A DNA stretch of 43,551 bases. It comes from Paludibacteraceae bacterium. Lineage in GTDB: Bacteria > Bacteroidota > Bacteroidia > Bacteroidales > Paludibacteraceae. The stretch lies in the NCBI GenBank assembly GCA_024399575.1, contig JAKSNT010000011.1, positions 1-43,551 of the forward strand, written 5' to 3'. The position numbers and the translations under genes were made by a program. Of the stretch, positions 17,038 to 25,613 are shown piece by piece; within the stretch, counting starts at the first letter, position 1, and every line of letters starts with the position of its first letter. The notes under the pieces are model-generated. The model was not told where the DNA came from. It ran no database searches and saw nothing but the letters and a program-made list of their open reading frames with translations.

Positions 17038-18258
17038 ATGAAAAGATTTATTATTTTGTTCGCCGTTGCATTGGTCAGCATCGTGAGTCTTGCACAGAAA
17101 GCCAATGTCAGCAAAGCAAAAAGTTTTGTTGAGGCAGAGGAAAATCCGAATTATGATGAAGCTAAAGCTTTGATAGAAGCTGCTTTGCTGGATGAAAGTA
17201 CAAGAGGACAAGCTAAAACGGTATGGACAGCCGGATATGTCTATGAAAAATCAGCTATGGCTTCGGCAAATACCCAGGATTGGATTAATGCAGGAATTGA
17301 TGCTTTGAAAGCTTACGACAATTATGTAAAAGCATACAACCTTGATCTCCAACCAGATGCAAAAGGCAAAGTAAAACCAGTTTACGGCAAAAAGATTCAG
17401 GAGTCGATGATAAAAATATATAAATATGGATTGCTCGTAAACTATAGCGTTGAAATGCAGAACAATCAGAATTGGGCAAGTGCATATAGTACAATGGATA
17501 AGCATGTCAGTATGCTTGATTTGCCTTTGATGTTGGTTGATCCAAAAGTAGTTGCAAACGACACTTCGCTCAGAAAAAACAACACATATTATGGATATGT
17601 ATATTGGGCTGGAAGATTTGCATATAACGGAGAGATGTACAATGAGGTAATCAAACAATTCTCAAAACTGAAAGGTTCAGGTTACAATGAGCAAGCTGCA
17701 TACGAGTTTATTGCCGGTGCATACGATAATCTCAAAGATACAGCAAATTATATTAAAACACTGAAAGATGGTTCTGCATTATACCCACAATCAGAATATC
17801 TTATCAACAACCTCATTATTTATTATACCGAGAAAAATCAGAAAGAAGAGGCAATCAATTATCTGAATATTGCCATTCAGAATAATCCTACTCCTCAACT
17901 TTACAATGTGCTAGGTACAATGTATAGAAACGATGATTTGTTGGAGAAAGCTTTGTCATATTTTATGAAAGCTGTCGAACTCGATCCTGATTATTCAAAT
18001 GCCAATTACAATATCGGTGAGGTATATTACTCAATGGGAGAGGCAATCTTCGAGGCTAGTTTGAAAATCAATGACCAGAATATCTTGAAAGCCAAGAATG
18101 ATGAACGACTTGAAAAGTATATGATGGCTGTTCCATATATGGAAAAGGCATACGAGATTAATAACGAAGACGCTGATGCAACGCGTGTCCTGAAGATGAT
18201 ATATTACCGCATAAAGTTGCTCAATTCTAAATACCAGCCTAAATATTCAATCTTATAA
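17038..18258 (+). CDS. Secreted TPR-repeat protein
   Basis: A 406-residue protein with signal peptide MKRFIILFAVALVSIVSLAQ, so periplasmic or envelope-associated. Tetratricopeptide repeats are visible, clearest at about residues 285-345 (PTPQLYNVLGTMYRNDDLLEKALSYFMKAVELDPDYSNANYNIGEVY), with others before. TPR arrays mediate protein contacts; no catalytic motif is seen. It lies 52 bases after gyrA and ends just before a large inverted repeat. Confidence 0.88.
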   Translation: MKRFIILFAVALVSIVSLAQKANVSKAKSFVEAEENPNYDEAKALIEAALLDESTRGQAKTVWTAGYVYEKSAMASANTQDWINAGIDALKAYDNYVKAYNLDLQPDAKGKVKPVYGKKIQESMIKIYKYGLLVNYSVEMQNNQNWASAYSTMDKHVSMLDLPLMLVDPKVVANDTSLRKNNTYYGYVYWAGRFAYNGEMYNEVIKQFSKLKGSGYNEQAAYEFIAGAYDNLKDTANYIKTLKDGSALYPQSEYLINNLIIYYTEKNQKEEAINYLNIAIQNNPTPQLYNVLGTMYRNDDLLEKALSYFMKAVELDPDYSNANYNIGEVYYSMGEAIFEASLKINDQNILKAKNDERLEKYMMAVPYMEKAYEINNEDADATRVLKMIYYRIKLLNSKYQPKYSIL

Positions 18259-18268
18259 ATATCAAGTT

Positions 18269-18333
18269 ATATAAATATATGGATGTAACTATATTTTACA
18301 AATGTAAACATAGTTACATCCATATATTTATAT
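18269..18333. repeat. 24-bp perfect inverted repeat with a palindromic loop
   Basis: The 24 bases at 18269-18292 are the exact reverse complement of 18310-18333 (core GGATGTAACTAT / ATAGTTACATCC). The 17-base loop itself contains TTTACA-AA-TGTAAA (18295-18308). No strong T-tract follows, so this is not a standard terminator. It lies 10 bases after the TPR gene stop. Confidence 0.9.
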
Positions 18334-18434
18334 TATTATGCAAACATAAAAAATTAATTTGAAATAAATGAATGTATTATTATTATCTCAAACACACATT
18401 TTGTAAATAATTTGAAAAAATTATCCAAGACATT

Positions 18435-18464
18435 TTGTACGTTCCAATAAAATTTGTATATTTG
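18435..18464 (+). promoter_or_regulatory. fabD promoter
   Basis: TTG at 18435-18437, 19 bases, then TATATTTG at 18457-18464 followed by CAG; 21 bases before ATG 18486. Confidence 0.85.
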
Positions 18465-18485
18465 CAGCCGAAAAAAAAATATTAT

Positions 18486-19355
18486 ATGAAAGCTTTTGTA
18501 TTTCCTGGTCAAGGTGCCCAATTCACTGGCATGGGCAAAGATTTGTACGAATCGAACGAGTTGGCACACAATATGTTTGAATTAGCCAACGATATACTTG
18601 GATTCAGAATAACCGACATCATGTTCAATGGAACAGACGAAGATTTGAGGAAAACTAATGTTACACAACCTGCTGTATTTCTTCATTCTGTCATTTCATG
18701 TTTGACTAATTGTGGTGACATAGTTCCAGATATGACGGCAGGTCATTCGCTTGGCGAATTTTCCGCTCTTGTAGTTGCAAAAGCTTTATCATTTGATGAT
18801 GGCTTGCGTCTAGTGTCGAAACGTGCAATGGCTATGCAAAAATGCTGCGAGTCAAACCCATCAACTATGGCTGCAGTACTTGGACTTGAAGATGTCCTTG
18901 TCGAAGAAATATGTGCCAAGATTAATGGAGTTGTAGTTCCTGCAAACTACAACTGTCCAGGACAATTAGTGATTTCAGGTACAAGTGAGGCAATAGACGA
19001 GGCATGTGCATTGCTCAAAGAGGCTGGTGCAAAACGTGCCATCAAATTGCCTGTCGGGGGAGCATTCCATTCTCCTCTTATGGAGCCAGCTCGCAAAGAA
19101 CTTGAGGTTGCAATTGCAGCAACACAATACAATGTTCCTGTATGTCCTGTGTATCAGAATGTGGATGCCAAGCCACATTTGTCAGCGGAGGAACTCAAGA
19201 CAAATTCGATTGCTCAATTGACATCGCCAGTCAGGTGGACTAAGAGCGTGCAGAACATGATAGCCGATGGAGCGACCGAGTTCATGGAATTCGGTCCAGG
19301 GCAGGTACTACGTGGGCTGATACACAAAATAGACAAAAATGTTACAACTAACTAA
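18486..19355 (+). CDS. fabD: Malonyl-CoA:ACP transacylase
   Basis: A 289-residue enzyme that loads malonyl groups onto acyl carrier protein for fatty-acid synthesis. ATG 18486 gives the standard start ([17 protein letters not shown]); the frame extends upstream through the promoter. Catalytic Ser88 lies in [10 protein letters not shown] and the catalytic His in GGAFHSPLM. Length is normal. It is the first gene of a plus-strand run; nagB starts 11 bases after its stop, an uncommon neighbour for fabD. Confidence 0.95.
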   Translation: MKAFVFPGQGAQFTGMGKDLYESNELAHNMFELANDILGFRITDIMFNGTDEDLRKTNVTQPAVFLHSVISCLTNCGDIVPDMTAGHSLGEFSALVVAKALSFDDGLRLVSKRAMAMQKCCESNPSTMAAVLGLEDVLVEEICAKINGVVVPANYNCPGQLVISGTSEAIDEACALLKEAGAKRAIKLPVGGAFHSPLMEPARKELEVAIAATQYNVPVCPVYQNVDAKPHLSAEELKTNSIAQLTSPVRWTKSVQNMIADGATEFMEFGPGQVLRGLIHKIDKNVTTN

Positions 19356-19366
19356 TAATTAAATTT

Positions 19367-20176
19367 ATGAGGGTCATTATCCAACCAGACTATGGCAGAG
19401 TCTCAAAATGGGCTGCCAATTATGTTGCAAAAAAAATCAATGATGCAAAACCTACTGCCGAGCATCCGTTCATTCTCGGTTTGCCTACAGGTTCGTCACC
19501 TCTTGGAATGTACAAAGAGCTGATTAATCTCAACAAATCTGGTATAGTATCATTCAAGAATGTTATCACGTTCAATATGGATGAATATATTGGTATTCCT
19601 AAATCACATCCTGAGAGCTATCATTCTTTTATGTGGAACAATTTCTTTTCTCATATAGATATACCTGCCGAAAATGTCAATATCCTGAACGGCAATGCTG
19701 AAGACTTTGACGAAGAATGCAGACAGTATGAAGAGAAAATCAAAAAAATGGGCGGAATAAACCTTTTCCTCGGAGGTATCGGTCCTGACGGACACATCGC
19801 ATTCAACGAGCCAGGTTCAAGTCTTACGTCACGTACAAGGAGAAAGACACTTACGACTGATACAATCATTGCAAATGCCAGATTCTTCGACAACGACATA
19901 AACCTTGTTCCAAAGACAGCGTTGACCGTTGGAGTTGGAACTGTCCTCGACGCACGTGAAGTTGTGATTCTCGTAAACGGACACAATAAGGCTCGTGCTT
20001 TGCAGCATGCAATCGAAGGTGGGGTGTCCCAGATGTGGACCGTTTCGGCCTTGCAGCTTCATCCAAATGGAATGATTATCTGCGACTATGACTCATGCTA
20101 TGAATTGAAAGTAGGTACCTACAAGTATTTCCTCGATATCGAGAAGGATAACCTTTTGCCAGAAAGCATCATTTAA
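19367..20176 (+). CDS. nagB: Glucosamine-6-phosphate deaminase
   Basis: A 269-residue enzyme converting glucosamine-6-phosphate to fructose-6-phosphate and ammonia. Key residues fall at the same numbers as in E. coli NagB: Asp72 (TFNMDEY), Asp141, His143 and Glu148 ([16 protein letters not shown]). The stop is 2 bases before the racemase start, suggesting coupled translation and linking amino-sugar metabolism with wall precursor genes. Confidence 0.96.
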   Translation: MRVIIQPDYGRVSKWAANYVAKKINDAKPTAEHPFILGLPTGSSPLGMYKELINLNKSGIVSFKNVITFNMDEYIGIPKSHPESYHSFMWNNFFSHIDIPAENVNILNGNAEDFDEECRQYEEKIKKMGGINLFLGGIGPDGHIAFNEPGSSLTSRTRRKTLTTDTIIANARFFDNDINLVPKTALTVGVGTVLDAREVVILVNGHNKARALQHAIEGGVSQMWTVSALQLHPNGMIICDYDSCYELKVGTYKYFLDIEKDNLLPESII

Positions 20177-20178
20177 GT

Positions 20179-21708
20179 ATGAAACCACGTTATGAGGTCG
20201 AAGCTGGAATAAACAATTGTCTGATTATAAAGGATAGCCATGATCAGGACCTGACGTCACTTACAAAGCATGCATTAGGGTTTCTCGAACAGCAGTCTGG
20301 CAACCAGAACAGAAGGCGAACGCTCATAATATCAGATATTGAGGGCTGTGACGATCTCGTATGCGAGATGTTTTATGCGAACATACAGCAGATAATCAGA
20401 GACCAGTCAGTTGACAGGATTGTATGCGTAGGTCCAGACCTTTATGCCAATGCCAGTTTATTTGCTATAGAAAGCAAGAGTTTTTTCCTTAATACAACAG
20501 ACTTTCTGAAAAGCGATTTTCTGTCATCTATAGACAGAGATGCAATATTGGTCAAAATCGCTCCGGATTTCGAGCCGGAGCGTATTTTGAACCATATCCA
20601 GCAACTGGCTCATGACACTGTCCTGGAAATAAATTTCGATGCTCTGTTTCATAACCTCGATCATTTCAGGTCAAAAGTTAATCCTGAAACAATGCTAATG
20701 TGCATGATGAAGGCATCGGCATACGGCAGCGGTTCGATAGAAGTATCACAGGCATTGCAACACTATGGAGTTGATTACATAGCTGTTGCATTCACTAACG
20801 AAGGTGTCGAGATACGTCAAGCTGGAATAAAGACACCGATAATGGTACTCGACCCCATGTTACCGGCAATACATCATCTATTCAAATACAATCTCGAACC
20901 AGAAGTTTGTTCTTTCCAGTTTCTCACCGCCATGATAAGCGAGGCTAAGCGACATAATCTCACCGATTATCCGATTCACATCAAGTTGGATACTGGAATG
21001 CATAGGGCAGGATTCGAGGCGGAAGAACTTCCGTTGCTGGTTTCGATATTGCACAATCAGAATGCCGTCAAGGTTAGATCAGTCTTTTCGCATCTCGCTG
21101 CAGCTGATGAATTCAATCCTGATATGGAACAATTCACAAGGCAGCAGATAGCATTGTTTGATAAGAACAGTTCATATATACAATCTTCGTTCGAGCATAA
21201 AATCATCAGACACATACTGAATACTGCTGGTATTGAGCGATATAGTGAATACCAGTTTGATATGGTGCGACTTGGTATAGGACTTTGGGGACACAATTGC
21301 TGCAACACCGACAAACTACGTAATGTATGTTCGCTTTCTACTAAGGTCATGCAGCTGAAAGTTGTCCATGCTGGCGAGACAGTAGGGTATAGCCGCAAAG
21401 GTATCTGTCAAGAGGACAAGACGATAGCATTGCTTCCGTTAGGGTATGCCGACGGAATAGACCGAAGGCTCGGCAACGGTACAGGATGTGTATATATCAA
21501 TGACAGACCTGTCAGGACAATTGGAAATATCTGTATGGATCTTATGATGGTAGATGTCACAGGAATCAATGTCAATGTAGGCGACAAGGTTGTCATATTT
21601 GACGACACACATTCAATTACCGACATTGCAAACACGCTTGGCACAATAACTTACGAAGTACTCGCTGGCATATCGCCTAGAGTGAGAAGGGTATATTACA
21701 GGAATTAG
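20179..21708 (+). CDS. alr: Alanine racemase carrying only the C-terminal domain of MurF
   Basis: A 509-residue protein. In many Bacteroidota, MurF and Alr are fused into one protein of over 800 residues. Here residues 1-147 look like the MurF C-terminal domain alone (EAGINNCLIIKDSHDQDLTSL, RRTLIISDIEG, DAILVKIAPDFEPERI), starting almost at its domain boundary; the MurF substrate and ATPase domains are absent. Residues about 148-509 are a full alanine racemase: PLP lysine Lys178 (MMKASAYGSGS), LDTGMHRAGF, and PLGYADGIDRR with the catalytic Tyr region. It makes D-Ala for peptidoglycan. The remnant domain may be structural. No MurF gene is in the window. Confidence 0.9.
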   Translation: MKPRYEVEAGINNCLIIKDSHDQDLTSLTKHALGFLEQQSGNQNRRRTLIISDIEGCDDLVCEMFYANIQQIIRDQSVDRIVCVGPDLYANASLFAIESKSFFLNTTDFLKSDFLSSIDRDAILVKIAPDFEPERILNHIQQLAHDTVLEINFDALFHNLDHFRSKVNPETMLMCMMKASAYGSGSIEVSQALQHYGVDYIAVAFTNEGVEIRQAGIKTPIMVLDPMLPAIHHLFKYNLEPEVCSFQFLTAMISEAKRHNLTDYPIHIKLDTGMHRAGFEAEELPLLVSILHNQNAVKVRSVFSHLAAADEFNPDMEQFTRQQIALFDKNSSYIQSSFEHKIIRHILNTAGIERYSEYQFDMVRLGIGLWGHNCCNTDKLRNVCSLSTKVMQLKVVHAGETVGYSRKGICQEDKTIALLPLGYADGIDRRLGNGTGCVYINDRPVRTIGNICMDLMMVDVTGINVNVGDKVVIFDDTHSITDIANTLGTITYEVLAGISPRVRRVYYRN

Positions 21709-21711
21709 ATT

Positions 21712-22317
21712 TTGGATACATACAGGACAATAGAGACTCCAGCTGAAGGATTATACAAAGACAAAGGCAGTAAGTTCTTATCCTTTGTCTTTCATGTTGA
21801 TACAGCTGAACAAGCCATGAAGATAGTTGCCGACATACGTAAGAAATATTACGATGCTCGGCATATTTGTTATGCCTATATGCTCGGAGCAGAACGGACT
21901 GAATTCAGAGTAAATGACGATGGAGAACCATCAGGAACGGCAGGCAGACCTATACTAGGACAGATTAACAGCAACGAACTCACCAACCTGCTGATAGTGG
22001 TGGTGCGGTATTTCGGCGGAATATTATTAGGAACCAGCGGACTCATAACAGCTTACAAGTCTGCTGCTGCCAATGCTATAGAAAATGCTGAAGTGGTCGA
22101 AAAGGTAATTGAGACACAATACTATGTTCGTTTCGGGTATCAACAAATGAGCTACGTGATGCGTACACTCAAGGAACTCAATGCAAACATTATTCAGCAG
22201 ATACAACAAGAAACATGCGAAATACAATACACAATACGAAACAGCAATATTCAACAAATGGAAACTAAATTTACAAATGTAAAAGATGTAACTCATGGCA
22301 AGATTAATAGCAATTGA
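21712..22317 (+). CDS. yigZ: YigZ/IMPACT family protein
   Basis: A 201-residue UPF0029-type protein. The start is TTG at 21712; no ATG lies nearby and MDTYRTIETPAEGLYKDKGSKF aligns with how the family normally begins. The conserved core is KYYDARHICYAYMLG, NDDGEPSGTAGRPIL and VVVRYFGGILLGTSGL. Residues about 130-200 form the smaller C-terminal domain. Role unknown; related to eukaryotic IMPACT. It starts 3 bases after the racemase stop and its 3' end overlaps ruvX by 23 bases. Confidence 0.92.
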   Translation: MDTYRTIETPAEGLYKDKGSKFLSFVFHVDTAEQAMKIVADIRKKYYDARHICYAYMLGAERTEFRVNDDGEPSGTAGRPILGQINSNELTNLLIVVVRYFGGILLGTSGLITAYKSAAANAIENAEVVEKVIETQYYVRFGYQQMSYVMRTLKELNANIIQQIQQETCEIQYTIRNSNIQQMETKFTNVKDVTHGKINSN

Positions 22318-22720
22318 CTACGGAGAAAAGCGAAGTGGAATAGCAGTAACTGACCCTTTATGTATAATAGCAAATGGATTAACTACTGTAAAAACTAGCG
22401 AATTACTAAAATTCCTCGAACAGTATTTTACAAATGAAAAAGTTGATAAGCTTATTATAGGATATCCCAAGACACTACAAAACAAACCAGCTGCAATAAT
22501 TAGTAAAATAGATGAATTTACAAATGTAATATCACAAAAATACCCACACATAGAAATAATCAGACATGACGAACGTTTCACAAGTAAATTAGCGTTCCAG
22601 ACAATGATTGATAGCGGCATCAGCAAGAAAGCAAGACAAAATAAGGCACTAATCGACCAAATCAGTGCCACAATAATACTAAGAGACTATTTAGAATCAA
22701 CACAATATGAAAAAAGGTAA
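22295..22720 (+). CDS. ruvX: YqgF/RuvX family putative pre-16S rRNA nuclease (Holliday-junction-resolvase fold)
   Basis: A 141-residue RNase H-fold protein. Motifs: IAIDYGEKRSGIAVTD (first acidic residue), LIIGYP, and IIRHDERFTSKLA (the DERxT signature), then the C-terminal acidic region DQISATIIL. The family is implicated in 16S rRNA 5' maturation. It overlaps yigZ by 23 bases and gmk by 14, so translation is probably coupled. Confidence 0.94.
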   Translation: MARLIAIDYGEKRSGIAVTDPLCIIANGLTTVKTSELLKFLEQYFTNEKVDKLIIGYPKTLQNKPAAIISKIDEFTNVISQKYPHIEIIRHDERFTSKLAFQTMIDSGISKKARQNKALIDQISATIILRDYLESTQYEKR

Positions 22721-23279
22721 ACTGATAATATTTTCAGCGCCATCTGGTTGCGGAAAGAGTACGATAATAAATGCTTTACGCGAACGTGGTATGCAATTTG
22801 AATTCTCTGTTTCTGCCACAAGTCGTCAACCTCGTGGAACTGAACAGGATGGCATAGAATATCACTTTCTGACACCTGAACAGTTCCGTGACAAAATCGA
22901 TAATGGAGAATTTATAGAATATGAAGAGGTCTATAAAGACCAGTTTTATGGCACGCTTCGTTCAGAAGTGGAAAGCCGTCTCAATGCAGGTCGCAATGTC
23001 ATCTTCGACATTGATGTCAAGGGTGCCATAAATGTAAAACGGCAATATGGCAATCAGGCTATTTCTATGTTTATCATGCCACCGTCGGTAGAAGAACTCA
23101 GCCGCCGACTTCACAATCGAGGAACAGAAACTGAGCAACAGATAGAGAAACGCATCTCAAAGGCACAACTTGAAATCAGTTATGCTGACCAGTTCGACCA
23201 TATTATAGTGAATAACATACTTGAACAGGCAATTTCCGAAACAGAAAACATAATAAACAACTTCCTACTATGCGAATAA
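22707..23279 (+). CDS. gmk: Guanylate kinase
   Basis: A 190-residue enzyme phosphorylating GMP to GDP. The P-loop is SAPSGCGKST (residues about 9-18); GMP-binding segments SVSATSRQPRGTEQDGIEYHF and EFIEYEEVYKDQFYGT are present, with FDIDVKGA and the Arg-rich lid RRLHNRGTET. Normal length. It overlaps ruvX at its start and nadD at its end. Confidence 0.96.
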   Translation: MKKGKLIIFSAPSGCGKSTIINALRERGMQFEFSVSATSRQPRGTEQDGIEYHFLTPEQFRDKIDNGEFIEYEEVYKDQFYGTLRSEVESRLNAGRNVIFDIDVKGAINVKRQYGNQAISMFIMPPSVEELSRRLHNRGTETEQQIEKRISKAQLEISYADQFDHIIVNNILEQAISETENIINNFLLCE

Positions 23280-23794
23280 TATTATTTTTCGGTTCATTCA
23301 ATCCAATTCACTATGGTCATACCAGTCTGGCACAATATGTGTTAGCCAATACCGATTGCGAACAACTCTGGTTTGTAGTTTCACCACACAACCCACTCAA
23401 GCAGAAAAGCGACCTTTGGGATGACAATCTGCGTTTTAGATATGTAAATGATGCAATCCGCTCAATTCCTAACACAAAAGCCGTCGATACCGAATTCCAC
23501 CTTCCGCAACCAAACTATACAGTCAACACGCTTCGTCACCTTTCTGCACAATATCCAGAACATCAATTCAGCATACTCATAGGCGAGGATAACTACAACA
23601 TATTCGACAAATGGCGTGACTGGCAAGAAATACTTGCCAACTACAGGATATTCGTCTATCCCCGACATTGTGGAATTACGTCCGACAGAACTAAATTTCC
23701 GCAAATGGTTTGGCTTGATGGAGCACCAATGTTCGACATCTCATCGACCGAAATACGCGAAAAAATCAGAAATGGTGAACAGGGGTCGGTGTGA
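23270..23794 (+). CDS. nadD: Nicotinate-nucleotide adenylyltransferase
   Basis: A 174-residue enzyme of NAD synthesis, slightly shorter than the usual ~190. It has the nucleotidyltransferase motif FFGSFNPIHYGHT near the start, VVSPHNPLKQK, and the C-terminal ISSTEIREKIRNG. It overlaps gmk by 10 bases and is the last gene of the run. It converges with the acetyltransferase at 23843, with only a weak hairpin between. Confidence 0.94.
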   Translation: MRIILFFGSFNPIHYGHTSLAQYVLANTDCEQLWFVVSPHNPLKQKSDLWDDNLRFRYVNDAIRSIPNTKAVDTEFHLPQPNYTVNTLRHLSAQYPEHQFSILIGEDNYNIFDKWRDWQEILANYRIFVYPRHCGITSDRTKFPQMVWLDGAPMFDISSTEIREKIRNGEQGSV

Positions 23795-23842
23795 TTTTCA
23801 ACATTTCCAGGAAAATATGATGACTGGAAAACTATGAAAAAG

Positions 23843-24766
23843 TCATTTGTATTGCAGTAGCTTTTTTATCTTTGGCTTTATTACGTTGAATATATCTTGG
23901 ACTATGCCTTGACGATATACATCGTAATATACAGACATTTCTCCTCCGAACTGTCTGAAGAAATTTTCAACACCCTCAATCATTGAGCCTTCAAAGTCAA
24001 AGCATTTCGAATGAGTGGAAGCGAACTTGATTCCTTCCCAAATAAGCAGGCTATTTGCACCGCTGCTTCTGTATTTTGGGTCGGTTCCTGCGATTAAGTA
24101 GTAGCAGACATTTTCGTCATATACAAAAAGAACACCCGAATGTATATTTCCAACATCGTCAATAGCATACAGAAGTTTTGCAGCATCATGTTCTACGCAT
24201 GTGTCGTACAGATGTTTGAAAAAATCAAATGTATATGGATATTTACGGTTCTGTAGCTTAAATGTCTTTTCCATCAATTCATGCAGCAACGAGATGTCTG
24301 CGCTTTCAACGACATTAACCTTGTTCATGGCAGACTTGATATTCTTTTTTACTACGTTTGCGAACGAAGAGTATATGTCATCTGTATTGCTTAGACTGTT
24401 TATTCTGTAAGTAGCATAAGGTCTGACCGTAAAGCCTGCCCACAAAAATGGTAGATAGTAATCATTTTCCGGAGCCAGACTGATATGGACATTCTCAGGC
24501 AGGGACGAGATAAGTTCTGAAACTATCTTTTTCTGTTCGTTTTTGAAAACGTCTTTACTTAAATACTCATTGTCAAGCCAATACCCAATTGTCTGCGTCA
24601 TGTGAGGAATGACGAAAGCGCCAGACTTTGGTCTTGCCATGCGGGCAACAACTTTATCACCCCTGCGTATAAGCACTTCATCCCATTTGGTATCTGGAGC
24701 AACTGCTTCGAGCCACCATATCTGCTCGAAAATGCTATTTGTATATGTTGATTGCTTTTCAGTCAT
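23843..24766 (-). CDS. FemAB/GNAT-like acyltransferase
   Basis: A 307-residue protein with the two-GNAT-fold appearance of the FemAB/Acetyltransf_6 group: VVKKNIKSAMNKV near residue 135, then HSGVLFVYDENVCYYLIAGTDPKYRSSGANSLLIWEGI and FDFEGSMIEGVENFFRQFGGE, a pattern typical of that group. It likely transfers an acyl or aminoacyl group to a sugar or envelope molecule. It overlaps the deacetylase gene by 8 bases and is the last of a three-gene glycan cluster. Substrate unknown. Confidence 0.82.
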   Translation of the reverse strand: MTEKQSTYTNSIFEQIWWLEAVAPDTKWDEVLIRRGDKVVARMARPKSGAFVIPHMTQTIGYWLDNEYLSKDVFKNEQKKIVSELISSLPENVHISLAPENDYYLPFLWAGFTVRPYATYRINSLSNTDDIYSSFANVVKKNIKSAMNKVNVVESADISLLHELMEKTFKLQNRKYPYTFDFFKHLYDTCVEHDAAKLLYAIDDVGNIHSGVLFVYDENVCYYLIAGTDPKYRSSGANSLLIWEGIKFASTHSKCFDFEGSMIEGVENFFRQFGGEMSVYYDVYRQGIVQDIFNVIKPKIKKLLQYK

Positions 24767-25589
24767 TATGTAAAATCTCTTTTATTGCATCATCATACGA
24801 AATGAATGGCAGTTTTCTTTCTTCACATATACCGATGAACCATTTATAGAAATCTATCCAGATAGGGTAGATATGTTCGTCGAAATATATATCATGGAAC
24901 AGGAATGTGAAATATCTTACATTATCATTACGTTCAGCCTCATCGAGAGCATCCAGCACCAATTTCTTTGCATCGTGTGCATTTTTCTCGATGACATATC
25001 CGTCCATCACATGCAGCGGAAATTCCCACATGATATTTCCGTTAGCAGCTTTTACAGGATATGGCTGCGTGAGGGTTATCTTTTCCTTACAAAACTCTGA
25101 CGTGTCGAATTTGTAACCTATTTCAGCCATGTTGGTGAAAGTGGAATCATCATATCTGACGTAATGGACACGCACGCCAAATCTTTCCTGTATCCTAAAT
25201 TGCCTAAAACGTTCAAATTCCTTCTTCATGCTCTGGAAATCAGATATTACGGCAGCATGTACACCTACATCAAACCCATTATCAGCTACATACTGCACCC
25301 ATGGCTTTGCCTGTTCTGGAGAATAGGACATACCCAATATGTTGCCTGTTCCGAAGAAAAACGATGAAGGAATGGAATGCATTTTGTCGAATGCAAGTAT
25401 TTCAGGTATCCGGCACATTCTCTTTCTGAAGACATACGGAAGTCTCTTGAGAAAGACCTTGAACGTAATTTCTCTTCTGAACAACTGTATAAAGCTTCTG
25501 ACGAGAAACTTCTCCAGTATCAGATCGTGTTTCCAGTGGTCTCCAGTATATAGATGGTCAACATCGTGTGATACAATGACTTTAATCAT
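24759..25589 (-). CDS. Polysaccharide deacetylase-like protein
   Basis: A 276-residue protein of the NodB/polysaccharide-deacetylase type. Visible features: VSHDVDH at the N-terminus (Asp pair), SSFFFGTGN, VGVHAAV (histidine of the metal site), YDDSTF, and FLFHDIYFDEHI near the end. Such enzymes remove acetyl groups from sugars during glycan synthesis. No signal peptide is seen, so it is probably cytoplasmic. It lies 24 bases after the glycosyltransferase and overlaps the acyltransferase. Confidence 0.82.
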   Translation of the reverse strand: MIKVIVSHDVDHLYTGDHWKHDLILEKFLVRSFIQLFRREITFKVFLKRLPYVFRKRMCRIPEILAFDKMHSIPSSFFFGTGNILGMSYSPEQAKPWVQYVADNGFDVGVHAAVISDFQSMKKEFERFRQFRIQERFGVRVHYVRYDDSTFTNMAEIGYKFDTSEFCKEKITLTQPYPVKAANGNIMWEFPLHVMDGYVIEKNAHDAKKLVLDALDEAERNDNVRYFTFLFHDIYFDEHIYPIWIDFYKWFIGICEERKLPFISYDDAIKEILHND

Positions 25590-25613
25590 TTCAATTATTG
25601 TATTTGCAAGGTT

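Noticed and set aside
22270..22530. TTTACAAATGTAAA-like palindromes in yigZ (22270-22283) and ruvX (22517-22530)
   Set aside because: Both fall in coding sequence where the same residues (FTNV) produce them, so they are probably coincidence rather than operators.
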